Of a stretch of 64,000 bases of DNA, positions 26,205 to 35,607 are shown piece after piece. Origin of the DNA: Paulownia fortunei. Its lineage: Eukaryota; Streptophyta; Magnoliopsida; Lamiales; Paulowniaceae. Location: NCBI GenBank assembly GCA_019321725.1, contig CM033114.1:16410278-16474277 (forward strand), given 5' to 3'. Both the position numbers and the translations under genes were made by a program. The notes under the pieces were generated by a model. The model was not told the DNA's origin. It saw nothing but the letters and a program-made list of their open reading frames with translations, and did no database searches. Position 1 is the first letter of the stretch; every line of letters starts with the position of its first letter.

Positions 26205-26216
26205 GCTCTAATACTA
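26205..26216 (-). other. Primer-binding site of the copia element
   Basis: Minus-strand TAGTATTAGAGC, 10 of 12 matches to TGGTATCAGAGC, the complement of the 3' end of plant initiator tRNA-Met, two bases inside the LTR end. It fixes the element's orientation and the LTR boundary at 26219. Confidence 0.75.
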
Positions 26217-26218
26217 TA

Positions 26219-27168
26219 TGATAACCAATAACCAAACCGTTCAATTATAAAAATTAATTTTTTATAATTCAAACATCCCGCCATAAGATCTTTGATCATA
26301 ATACGTATTTAACCAAAACTAATTAATTGGTTTAGAAAAGGCTTAGAAAGATTACCTCTATAATGATTTCTATAATAATCTTTCATCGAGATTGAATGAT
26401 GCTACACTCCAAACCTCCAAACCTCCAAACCTTCTTTGGTATTCTCTCAAAAACTCTAAAATTGCACTACGTTTTCTGTGTGTGTAGACACAATGATAAA
26501 ACGTTGTATATAAATAAATTCGGGAATCATAGAGAAATAGAATTCTTATCTAATAAGAATTCAAAAATCTTATCTGATAAGATATTTTCCTATCTCAAAT
26601 ATTTATGCAGTTTTAATATATTACAACTTTTATTTAACAAGTCCTTATACCGTAGCCACCAAAGGGACCTAGTCAGACCCAATTAAACTAAGCTCCAATA
26701 AATTAATTTTGACACAATCAACTCATGACCAGTCAAAATAATTTATTAATATTGTTTCATTCCACTAAAAGAAACAAGACTGCATTCTTAATCCAATTGG
26801 AATTACTAAAGTCAATAATAAATTATATATTCTCTTATTTATCAATCTTACACGCCATCCCTGTCGACCAACTGAAATAATTGGAATAGAATAAATTGAC
26901 CAAAACACCATTTTTCCAATGCTCAACTCTCAACTTCTATATGACATACCTATGTGATCACATCACACTATTAATTCAACAATCAATGTTGAATTAGTGA
27001 GTTCAGATTTCACTGTTTATAAGAAGAACCCGTGAGATCATGATCATGCCTATTAAATGGTGACAAACTCCATATTGCGAATATATATTCTCCATTATTT
27101 CACTTTAATTTTTAAAATACCGATATATTAATCATCAATTTGATCTCACCATTGGTGCTTCAAGGAAC
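26219..27168 (-). repeat. 5' LTR of the copia element (truncated)
   Basis: Matches 18709 to about 19655 with many substitutions. Similarity stops after CTTCAAGGAAC at 27168, whereas the left LTR continues for about 420 bp more. The outer end of this LTR, with its TGTTGG start, has therefore been deleted together with the flanking target site. Confidence 0.85.
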
Positions 27169-27835
27169 ACACATGCACAACTTACATAATAGAATTATTT
27201 ACACCATTAAGTAATATTAGTTTAATTGACTCTAAATTTAACACTTGCTTATTAAAGTTAGATATCTAAAATGATAATAATAGAAATTTATGTGATATAA
27301 TTTTTTTAAAATGTATTGTGTCTTCTCTATATTATTAAAGTTTTATTTGGCTATTTAATTATTTTATATTTTATTGAAGATTACTTTATTTAAAAAAATT
27401 AGTGTTGAATAAAATTTGAGATCAAATTGATTAACATTTAATTATAGAGGGGGCAAAGATTACATAGTTTATAATAAATAGGCAAAGTGAATTTAATCTT
27501 TTATTTAATTCAGGGGTATTTTAATTCATAAATATAATTTTTGTTGGTTTAGAAGTATTTAAAAAATTTATTAGTAAAAGGTGGTATTTGATATAAAATT
27601 TATAGTACAAGGATAAAGTATATTTAACCCTAAAATTTATACATCTATTAGTTGAAGTTAAAAAAATGATATTTTCTAGAATAATGGTTTGGTTGTTTAG
27701 ACTGCAGTTTCTCACACACCATATTAGACATGGCTTTGGCTGATAAAAGTTCCTCTCTGCAAGCTAGCCCTGTTCTTATTCTTCCTTTATTTCATTTGCA
27801 AAATCTTGTAAAAGAATTTGTTGTTTATATCAGAA
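27169..27835 (+). promoter_or_regulatory. Divergent upstream region of the first intact NLR
   Basis: Only the last 125 bases before the start (CAAGCTAGCCCTG, then TTGCAAAATCTTGTAAAAG) match other family leaders. Further upstream, 27169-27700 has no TATAAATA/TGCATCATTATTGCAG block and matches nothing else that I can see here. An upstream ATG at 27730 opens a 62-codon frame that overlaps the main start out of frame. The promoter of this gene may therefore be new, or lost. Confidence 0.45.
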
Positions 27836-30463
27836 ATGGCTTATGCTGCTCTTGTTTCACTTGCACAAGCCACAGATCAAATCCTCAGTCAAGATCGATA
27901 TCCCATTTCTCTTCATGAAAAACAACAAATTAGATCTGTTCGTAAATACACTATTTTCTTGCAAGTGTTTCTTGAAGATTTTCCAGAGAAAGCTAACAGT
28001 TTGGAAGGGCGAATCAGGGATGTTGCAAATCAAGCAGAAGATATTATTGAATACTTTATGTTGGAAAAAAATTGGTCACGTTATAGATTGATCAAGTCTA
28101 CTGTTGGACACAATCCAAGTGGCAAGTATGCACCCCTTTGTTATGATTTTCATGAGCTGAAAGAAGTAAGAAAGGAAATTGATTCAATCATTGGAGTGGT
28201 AATGAAAATCAAGAAGAGCTTGAGAATCAAAGACGTGCGGCCCAATGATTTTTCTGCAGCTAGTTCATCATCAAGACCTGCACCCACCGGAAAAAATGAT
28301 ATGGTTGGTTTTGATGATGATTTGATAGCAATAAAGACTCGGCTTTGTGGAGAATCATCCAAACTCCAAGTCATCCCAATCTTAGGTATGGGAGGTATTG
28401 GTAAGACTACTCTTGCTAGAAATATTTACGATGATCCACTAATTATGGAGTATTTTCAGATTCGCACATGGGTCACCGTGTCACAAGATTATAGTGCCCA
28501 GAAAATTCTTTCTGAACTCTTTGTTTCCATGAAAGTGTTCAATGCAGAAAGATCTGAACAGAGCAATGACTCAATGAAAGAAAAAGTGTACAAATGCTTA
28601 AAGGGTAGGAGGTATCTCATTGTAATGGATGATATGTGGAATACAAAGGCTTGGGATGATGTAAAGATGATATTTCCTGACGACAATAATGGAAGTCGAG
28701 TCATGTTAACCACAAGGCTATCAGATGTGGCTTCTTATGCGGACTCTTCTAGGCATCTTCATGAGATGCGTTTTATGGATACGGATCAAAGTTGGAATCT
28801 GCTAAGGCATAAAGTGTTTAAACAAGAACATTTTCCTCTTGAATTGGAGAACATTGGAAAGGAGATTGCAAGAAGCTGCAGAGGACTCCCACTTGCAATT
28901 GTGGTGATTGCAGGACTCCTGTCCACGGTAAGAAAGACTAGAGCTTCATGGGAGGAAATTGCCAAAAATGTAAATTCAGCTGTTGCTACAAAAGATGGGC
29001 AATTTGAAAAGATACTATCTTTGAGTTACACCCACTTGCCTCATCATTTGAGGCCGTGTTTCTTATACATGGGAGGTTTTCCAGAAGATTACAAGATCCA
29101 TGTCTCGAAACTCATCAAATTATGGGTAGCTGAGGGTTTTTTGAAACCTAATGGATCTAGAAGCTTTGAAGAGGGGGCAGAAGAATATTTGGAGGATCTT
29201 GTCAAGAGAAGTCTTGTTTTTGTCAACAGGAGAAAGTCTAACGGCAAAATCAAAAGTTGCAGCGTCCATGATCTTGTGAGGGACTTGTGCATAAGAAAAG
29301 CTCAGCAAGAGAAGTTTTTTCGACATGTTAGGAATGGGTATGTTGGCAAGGTTCTTCTAGAAAGAATAAAAAATCAGCGCCGCATAAGTATTTCTCATTC
29401 TTATCTAGATTGCTATGCAAACATTTATGCCTCAACCACCCGTACTGTTATGTGCTTCCAGCGTGGAGGAGGTTCACTAGGCTCTTTAGGAAGTTTTAGA
29501 TTGCTCAGGGTATTCGACGTGGTAGATGGTAATGTCAACTCGCTCCCAGCTCAAGTATTTGAGCTATTTCATTTAAGGTACCTTGCTTTCGACTATCCCA
29601 TGAATATTCCTGCGGCCATATCAAACCTTCAGAATCTTCAAACCTTAATCATTCATCCAAGGAAGACATGGGGGAGCAACCTACCATGTTTTGTATCTTT
29701 GCCATTGGAAATTTGGATGCTGCCACAATTAAGGTATCTTGTCTGCTTCTATTTTGGTCTTTTCGCCAATCCAGGAGCAACTTCTGGTCTGGAAAACCTG
29801 CAAATACTTTCGGTAGTAAGAAATCTTAGATGTACCAAAAGGATGCTGAAAATGATTCCAAACCTGAAAAAATTGGGAATCTTTTATTCTGGAGACAAAT
29901 ATAGTCAAGGCTATCACCTCCACAATCTTGTATCTCTGCATCAACTTGAAAAACTGAAATTAATTGCTGATTTTCATTCTGGGCGAAAGCTCAATGCTGC
30001 TTTTCCTAGGATGCTGAAAAAGTTAACATTGAGTGGTTGGCGACTTCCTTGGAAAGATATGACGATTGTTGGTTCATTGCCTAATCTTCAAGTGCTAAAA
30101 CTAAGAAATTACGCTTGCAAAGGCGACAAATGGGAAACGACTGAAGGAGAATTTCCTCAGCTGAAATTTCTGCTAATTGACGGTTCAGACATCCAGCATT
30201 GGATAACTGAAAGTAGCCACTTCCCAAGCCTCAAGTGCCTACTGCTTCATCGTTGTCGGTATCTAAGTGAATTTCCAGATTGTTTTGGAGAAATTCCAAC
30301 ACTTGAACTTGTTGAGGTTAAGTACGGGAACAAATCTCTTGCGGACTCAGCCAAATGGATACGAGAGGAACAACAAAGTTGGGGAAATGATGCCCTTCAA
30401 GTTCGTTGCCTGCATTCTGACCAGGTTAGAGATTTTTATCTCCCTTTGGACCCAAAAATTTAA
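27836..30463 (+). CDS. CC-NB-ARC-LRR immune receptor, R1-like (875 aa)
   Basis: An uninterrupted single-exon CNL. Domains: coiled coil about 1-135 with the EDVID-like AEDIIEYF at 67-74; NB-ARC about 150-485 with P-loop GMGGIGKTT (184-192), kinase-2 YLIVMDDMW (260-268), RNBS-B GSRVMLTTR (286-294), GLPLA (350-354), RNBS-D CFLYMGGFPED (408-418) and VHD in the MHD position (477-479); LRR about 540-860. The start is the conserved MAYAALV; an in-frame ATG six codons earlier is not shared. Expected to be a cytoplasmic sensor of pathogen effectors, with ADP/ATP exchange in NB-ARC as the switch. The C-terminus (LHSDQVRDFYLPLDPKI) reads into sequence that is 3' UTR in the paralogues because their stop is missing. 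Whether it is expressed is uncertain, since its upstream region is unlike the others. Confidence 0.93.
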   Translation: MAYAALVSLAQATDQILSQDRYPISLHEKQQIRSVRKYTIFLQVFLEDFPEKANSLEGRIRDVANQAEDIIEYFMLEKNWSRYRLIKSTVGHNPSGKYAPLCYDFHELKEVRKEIDSIIGVVMKIKKSLRIKDVRPNDFSAASSSSRPAPTGKNDMVGFDDDLIAIKTRLCGESSKLQVIPILGMGGIGKTTLARNIYDDPLIMEYFQIRTWVTVSQDYSAQKILSELFVSMKVFNAERSEQSNDSMKEKVYKCLKGRRYLIVMDDMWNTKAWDDVKMIFPDDNNGSRVMLTTRLSDVASYADSSRHLHEMRFMDTDQSWNLLRHKVFKQEHFPLELENIGKEIARSCRGLPLAIVVIAGLLSTVRKTRASWEEIAKNVNSAVATKDGQFEKILSLSYTHLPHHLRPCFLYMGGFPEDYKIHVSKLIKLWVAEGFLKPNGSRSFEEGAEEYLEDLVKRSLVFVNRRKSNGKIKSCSVHDLVRDLCIRKAQQEKFFRHVRNGYVGKVLLERIKNQRRISISHSYLDCYANIYASTTRTVMCFQRGGGSLGSLGSFRLLRVFDVVDGNVNSLPAQVFELFHLRYLAFDYPMNIPAAISNLQNLQTLIIHPRKTWGSNLPCFVSLPLEIWMLPQLRYLVCFYFGLFANPGATSGLENLQILSVVRNLRCTKRMLKMIPNLKKLGIFYSGDKYSQGYHLHNLVSLHQLEKLKLIADFHSGRKLNAAFPRMLKKLTLSGWRLPWKDMTIVGSLPNLQVLKLRNYACKGDKWETTEGEFPQLKFLLIDGSDIQHWITESSHFPSLKCLLLHRCRYLSEFPDCFGEIPTLELVEVKYGNKSLADSAKWIREEQQSWGNDALQVRCLHSDQVRDFYLPLDPKI

Positions 30464-32439
30464 ACCCATAAAGGAGAGGAAAAAGAAATAGCTAGTTGCA
30501 TAGTTGGGTTTGATATAGTTTACAAAAGTGCAGACAGTCCTTTAATAGGTCCTAGGCAGTGTTAGATGAATAAGATTTGCCATCTAAACATGGTTAAGCC
30601 TTTTCCCCTGTTTCAGGCTGGTCATTCTAGTCTCAGTTAGCTCTTCAATCTTAATTTTTTGGGAAGCATTTGTGTTCTTAGTCATCTCGCACATTATTGA
30701 AGCTATTTGGCAGCTGTTATGAGTCTGTTTTGTTGGCTGAGTCTTTTCTGTTCGAGCTTTCAGAGTTTCTAATTAATCGTTGTTGATGATAAGAGAGCTG
30801 TAAAAAGGGGCGGAGGGTGGAAGGAAATCTGTTTCCTGGTTAAGTAATATTGTTCTTTTGTTGTAAAAGATTATTTTTCTCCCAAAAGGTTTTGATTATT
30901 AACATGGAAAAGGTTAGAATGTTGGTTTGTTTGTAAGAGTGAAGCGGGCAAACTTTGGAATTTCCTTTTACTCTTAAATATTTGAGATTGACTAACATCA
31001 TAACTACACATATATTCGTACTACATATGACTTGTAGGGTGTGGCTAGTTTCTTTTTGAAAAATCTTACTGAGTCCAATATATTAAAAGATGTTATCAGA
31101 AGTTTGCAATGCATTATATCTTATTTTAAAAATAAATTATTAAAATATTTGGATAAAATAAAATTATGGAGTTTTAAAATGTTAATAATGATAGGTTTGT
31201 AATTAATATGGTTAAAAAATAAATAAATTTATTAAGTTCCAAAAAAAATTTCAGGAACTGTTTATTTTTTTTATATATATATGTAAAATTCTAATTTCTT
31301 ATTTTAAAAGCTTATAACCTCATCTATAATCTCATATTCTTAAAAATTTATTAAATATTTTAAGACATTTAAGAGCTTTGAAGTCACCCAAACACCGTAT
31401 TCCTATCTCAAATAAAAAAACTTATTTCATTCTCGGACCTTTGGTTGGTAGAACAAGAAAAAGAGATTCAAAATTGAATTGCATTTTAGTTCTTTAATTA
31501 AGGGGTGCAAAATTAATCCTGTAATAATTACTTTTTGCAAGAAAATCTATTGGAAAATTCACGTTCTAATATCTTTGAAAATGTTTGTACTGTTCTATCT
31601 CTTCAATCTTTTGGGAACTTTAGGAAATCAATCGTACAGTACATTTTGAGTTAGTTGGTCATATCTTAAATATTGCTGGTTATGTCTTCATGGGATTACA
31701 TAGGCTTGACTCATCTGTCTTTCAGTTTTCAGAGTTTTTAAATGTTGACTACGATGAACTAACTGAAATAAATGATAATTTTATACCTGATTTCAAAAGT
31801 GGTGTTAGAAAGAAATTTTGTCTATTTCTATATTTCTCATTTGAGGTAGGAAACAAGATATATACCATACACAAATACATTTAAAAAAAAGGGGGGAATT
31901 CTTCCTGTAGAAATATACCAATATCTCCTAAATAAATACCCAAAATTAGTCAACTATCTAAATTAAAACGAGGATTAATGCAATGATCCAATCTGCAAAG
32001 AGTACACTATATTTTACAGGAGAAGAAGTAAAACATAGAGCGCTGATCATTTATAAACTCAAACAGAGTGAACTTTATACAATTTAACTCTATATAAAAC
32101 ACTATAAAAATATACAAGTGTGAATGTATCCTCTTTACAACCTGTATACAAAACTCTATGTGATATCTCCCCTTTTAAAGAGGGAGTTTTTTTTTTTATT
32201 GTCCTCTCTCTGACTTCTTTCTGCTGTGAACGTGGCCAAGGTTGAGTTATCGATGGTTAAAATAAAAACTGTACCCCACTTCTGGTTCTTCTTCCTTTAT
32301 CCCTGCTTGTTTATATCAAAAGAAGTTAATGATCCAAACGATCTCCAAAAGTGTTTGTGGCCGAAACATGTACCTTGAAAAGAGAAGAATATTAAATTTT
32401 ATTTTTTTGTCAATGAAATGTCAAAAGAAATGAATTCAG
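30464..32439 (+). other. 3' flank of the first NLR and spacer
   Basis: 30464-30920 matches 3' flanks of other members (6241-6912; 63700-64000 reversed). 30921-31560 is AT-rich with nothing recognised. 31560-32340 matches the flank behind the next NLR (36725-37290), including the stretch ending CCTTTATCCCTGCTTGTTTA. So the downstream unit was duplicated with the gene. From 30626 onward it is also the left inverted-repeat arm. Confidence 0.65.
31690..31884 (+). other. Recurrent small reading frame in the NLR 3' flank
   Basis: 64 codons (MGLHRLDSSVFQFSEFLN...). A diverged version at 36851-37093 (MGLYRLDSYAFELIEFLN...) keeps the frame and shares KFCL.LYFSF and HKYI, and mirror copies lie at 62938-62744 and 56200-55958. 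A scrap of the same frame (SLILYLSFDGEN) survives at 14248-14330. No domain recognised. It could be a small gene or chance openness in a duplicated flank; I lean to the latter. Confidence 0.25.
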
Positions 32440-32830
32440 TGATGGGGATCAAAAGAGAAAGATAATTATTCCCTTATTATTAAAATTTGAGTGGGGAAAA
32501 AAATTAGAAAAAAATCACTTATTAATTATTTCTAACCATTAACTGTAATTTGCACCATTTTCTTTTTCTGTATTGTTAAGACGAATATTGAATGTTAAAA
32601 AAAAAAAAAAAACTTCAGCAATATTATAGACACCAATGTAACATCATCTCTTTTCCTTGTACCCCTGCACACATAGTAACTCTCTAGCATATAAATAAAT
32701 CAAAGGGTCGGCCTCGTACTAAGTGGAGATACAGCCTGTAGAACCTCTTGCACCTGCATCATTATTGCAGCCAGGGCAATAATTATAATTATCGAATCCA
32801 CTTGCATCCACTTAGATTATAAATAATGAG
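32440..32830 (+). promoter_or_regulatory. Conserved NLR upstream block with TATA box
   Basis: Copy C, about 200-590 bp upstream of the intact NLR at 33034. TATAAATA at 32690-32697; 54 bases later the TGCATCATTATTGCAGC core (32755-32771), followed by CAGGGCAATAATTATAATTAT. If the TATA box is used, transcription would start near 32725, so the core would lie in the 5' untranslated leader. Shared with 10050-10345, 17740-18075 and 62180-61800. Confidence 0.65.
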
Positions 32831-33033
32831 AAATATTAATTAAACAAAAAACAAAAATTGCTGTGAAAACATTTAGGTCAAAACAAACCATTGGTTGTTC
32901 AGATGTCAAAAAATATATTGTCATAATCAGTTCTCTCTCTGAAATTTCTCTCTCTAAGCTAACCCCATTGTCGTTCTTCCTTTTCATTTGATTTGCAAAA
33001 TCTTGTAAAAGAGTTTGTTTGTGTATGTCAGAT

Positions 33034-35607
33034 ATGGCTTATGCCGCTCTTGTTTCACTTGCACAAACCATAGACCAATTCCTGAATCATCATCAATATC
33101 CCATTTCTCTTCATGAAAAACAACAAATTACATCTCTCCATGAACGAACTATTTTCTTGCAAGCGTTTCTTGAAGAAGATTTTCCAGAGAAAGCCACCAA
33201 TTTGGAAGGACGAATCACTGATGTAGCAAATGAAGCAGAAAATATGATTCAATATTTTATATTGGAACAAATTCTGCGACGTCCTACAAAACTTCGTTAT
33301 CATATTCGTAAGCTGAAAAAGGTAACAGGTGAAATTGATTCAATTGCTGGAAAGGTGACGAAAATCAAGAATAGCTTCAGAATCAAAGATGTGCGACTCA
33401 ATGATTTTTCTGATGCTAGTTCATCATCAAGACTTCCACCCACCGGAAAAAATGTTATGGTTGGTTTTGACGAAGATTTGATAGCAATCAAGGCTCGGCT
33501 TTGTGGAGAATCATCCAAACTCAAAGTCATCCCGATTGTTGGTATGGGAGGTACTGGTAAGACTACTCTTGCTAGAAATGCTTATGATGATCCATTAACG
33601 ATGCAATACTTTGATATTTGTGCTTGGGTCACAGTATCACAAGATTATAGTCCACAAGAAATTCTTTTGGGGCTTCTAGTTTCAATGAAATTGTCCAACG
33701 CAGAAGGATCTGGACAGATCAATGAATTAATGGTACAAGTGTACAAAAGCTTGAAGGGCAGGAGGTATCTCATTGTAATGGATGATATGTGGAGTACAAA
33801 GGCTTGGGATGATTTAAAGATGATATTTCCTGATGAGAATAATGGAAGCCGAATCATGTTAACCACAAGACTGTCTGATGTGGGTGCTTATCCCGACTCG
33901 TCTAGTCCTCTTCATGAGATGCGTTTCATGGATGCGGATCAAAGTTGGAATCTGTTTCAGCAGAAGGTGTTTACATCCAAAGATTGTCCTCCTGAATTGG
34001 AAAACATTGGGAAGGAGATTGCAAGAAGTTGTAGAGGACTGCCCCTTGCAATTGTGGTCATTGCAGGACTCCTATCCACGGTCAGCAAGACTTCAGCTTC
34101 ATGGGGGGAAATTGCAGAAAATGTAAATTCGGCTGTTGCTACAAAATACGAGCAATTTGCAAAGATACTGTATTTGAGTTACACCCACTTGCCTCATCAT
34201 TTGAGGCCGTGCTTCTTGTACATGGGAGGTTTTCCAGAAGATCACGAGATCAATGTTTCGAAACTCATTAAATTATGGGTAGCTGAGGGCTTTTTAAGAC
34301 GTCCAAATGGATCTAAAAGCTTTGAATATTGGGCAGAAGAATATTTGGAGGATCTTGTCAGGAGAAATCTTGTTTTGGTCACCAAGAGGAAGTCTGATGG
34401 CAAAATCAAAAGTTGCAGCGTCCATGATCTGGTGCGGGAGTTGTGCATAAGAAAAGCCGAGGAAGAGAATTTTCTTTTCCATGTTACGGATAGGCATCTT
34501 GGACAGGTTCTTCTGAAAAGCATAAATCATCAGCGCCGCATAAGGATTACTCGTTCTGATCAAAGTTGCCTTTCAAGCATTTATGGCTCAACCATCTGTA
34601 CTATTATATGCTTCCAGGGTTTGGAAAATTCACTGGGCCGTTTAGGAAGTTTTAGATTGCTCAGGGTATTGGACATGGTAAATGCTAAAGTCCTCTGGTT
34701 CCATACTCAAGTATTTGTCTCCGTCCCTGATCAATTATTTGAGCTATTTCATTTAAGGTACCTTGCTTTCGACTTTCTCATAGAGTTTCCTGCAGCCATA
34801 TCAAACCTTCAGAATCTTCAAACCTTAATCATGCATCCAAGGAAGACCTTGTGGAACTACATAAGCGATGAGGTACATTTACCTTTGGAAATTTGGAGGA
34901 TGCCTCAGTTAAGGCATCTTGTTATTTTCCCTGATTTTGTCTTACCCAATCCAGAAGGAGCAACTTTTGTTCTAGAAAACCTGCAAACACTTTCAGCAGC
35001 AAAGGATTTTATAATTACGGAAAGGATCCTGGAAATGATTCCAAACTTAAAAAATTTGGAAATCATTTTAGACGACAATAATGATCAACACTATCACCTC
35101 AACAATCTTGTGTATCCACATCAACTTGAAAATTTGAAATTACACACACGTTGCAGATTTTCTAGTCGGGAAAAGCTTAATCTTGCTTTTCCTAAGACTT
35201 TGAAAAAGTTAACCTTAAGTGGTTGGAATCTTTCTAGTGAAGATATGGCGATTGTTGGTTCATTGCCTAATCTTCAAGTACTTAAACTAAGAGATTTCGA
35301 TTGCTTTGGCAACAAATGGGAAACAACTGAAGGAGGATTTCTTCGGCTGAAATTTCTGGTAATTGGTCAATCATTTCTCCGGCACTGGATAACTGAAAGT
35401 AGCCACTTCCCAAGCCTCAGGTGCCTACTGCTTCTTGATTGTCGGAGTCTAATTAAGATTCCAGATGGTATTGCCGAAATTCCAACACTTGAACTGATTG
35501 AGGTTCAGTACGGTAACAAATCTCTTGCGGAGTCTGCCAAACGGATACAAGAGGAACAACAAAGTTGTGGAAATGATGCCCTTCAAGTTCGTTGCATGTC
35601 TTATTGA
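33034..35607 (+). CDS. CC-NB-ARC-LRR immune receptor, R1-like (857 aa), left-arm copy
   Basis: Intact single-exon CNL. Coiled coil about 1-120 (AENMIQYF at 68-75 in the EDVID position); NB-ARC about 140-470 with P-loop GMGGTGKTT (170-178), kinase-2 YLIVMDDMW (245-253), RNBS-B GSRIMLTTR (271-279), GLPLA (335-339), CFLYMGGFPED (393-403), VHD (463-465); LRR about 530-845. The shared MAYAALV is taken as the start, not the ATG five codons upstream. Its inverted-repeat partner (61594-59021) is identical over the first 565 residues and differs at ten later residues. It has the complete conserved upstream block. A typical intracellular receptor; the recognised effector cannot be predicted. Confidence 0.95.
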   Translation: MAYAALVSLAQTIDQFLNHHQYPISLHEKQQITSLHERTIFLQAFLEEDFPEKATNLEGRITDVANEAENMIQYFILEQILRRPTKLRYHIRKLKKVTGEIDSIAGKVTKIKNSFRIKDVRLNDFSDASSSSRLPPTGKNVMVGFDEDLIAIKARLCGESSKLKVIPIVGMGGTGKTTLARNAYDDPLTMQYFDICAWVTVSQDYSPQEILLGLLVSMKLSNAEGSGQINELMVQVYKSLKGRRYLIVMDDMWSTKAWDDLKMIFPDENNGSRIMLTTRLSDVGAYPDSSSPLHEMRFMDADQSWNLFQQKVFTSKDCPPELENIGKEIARSCRGLPLAIVVIAGLLSTVSKTSASWGEIAENVNSAVATKYEQFAKILYLSYTHLPHHLRPCFLYMGGFPEDHEINVSKLIKLWVAEGFLRRPNGSKSFEYWAEEYLEDLVRRNLVLVTKRKSDGKIKSCSVHDLVRELCIRKAEEENFLFHVTDRHLGQVLLKSINHQRRIRITRSDQSCLSSIYGSTICTIICFQGLENSLGRLGSFRLLRVLDMVNAKVLWFHTQVFVSVPDQLFELFHLRYLAFDFLIEFPAAISNLQNLQTLIMHPRKTLWNYISDEVHLPLEIWRMPQLRHLVIFPDFVLPNPEGATFVLENLQTLSAAKDFIITERILEMIPNLKNLEIILDDNNDQHYHLNNLVYPHQLENLKLHTRCRFSSREKLNLAFPKTLKKLTLSGWNLSSEDMAIVGSLPNLQVLKLRDFDCFGNKWETTEGGFLRLKFLVIGQSFLRHWITESSHFPSLRCLLLLDCRSLIKIPDGIAEIPTLELIEVQYGNKSLAESAKRIQEEQQSCGNDALQVRCMSY

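Larger units (their letters stand above)
18709..27168 (-). mobile_element. Ty1/copia LTR retrotransposon, old and truncated
   Basis: Minus-strand element with two related LTRs (18709-20076 and 26219-27168), a primer-binding site next to the right LTR, a polypurine tract next to the left LTR, and gag - integrase - reverse transcriptase order read right to left, which is the copia arrangement. All coding regions have stops and frameshifts. The LTRs differ at many sites and the right one lacks its outer part of about 430 bp, so the element is old and immobile. Its left end interrupts an NLR, but the right flank is unrelated, so no target-site duplication can be checked. Confidence 0.92.

Noticed and set aside
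27730..27918. 62-codon frame overlapping the first NLR start
   Set aside because: Out-of-frame reading of the receptor's N-terminus; not a gene by itself.
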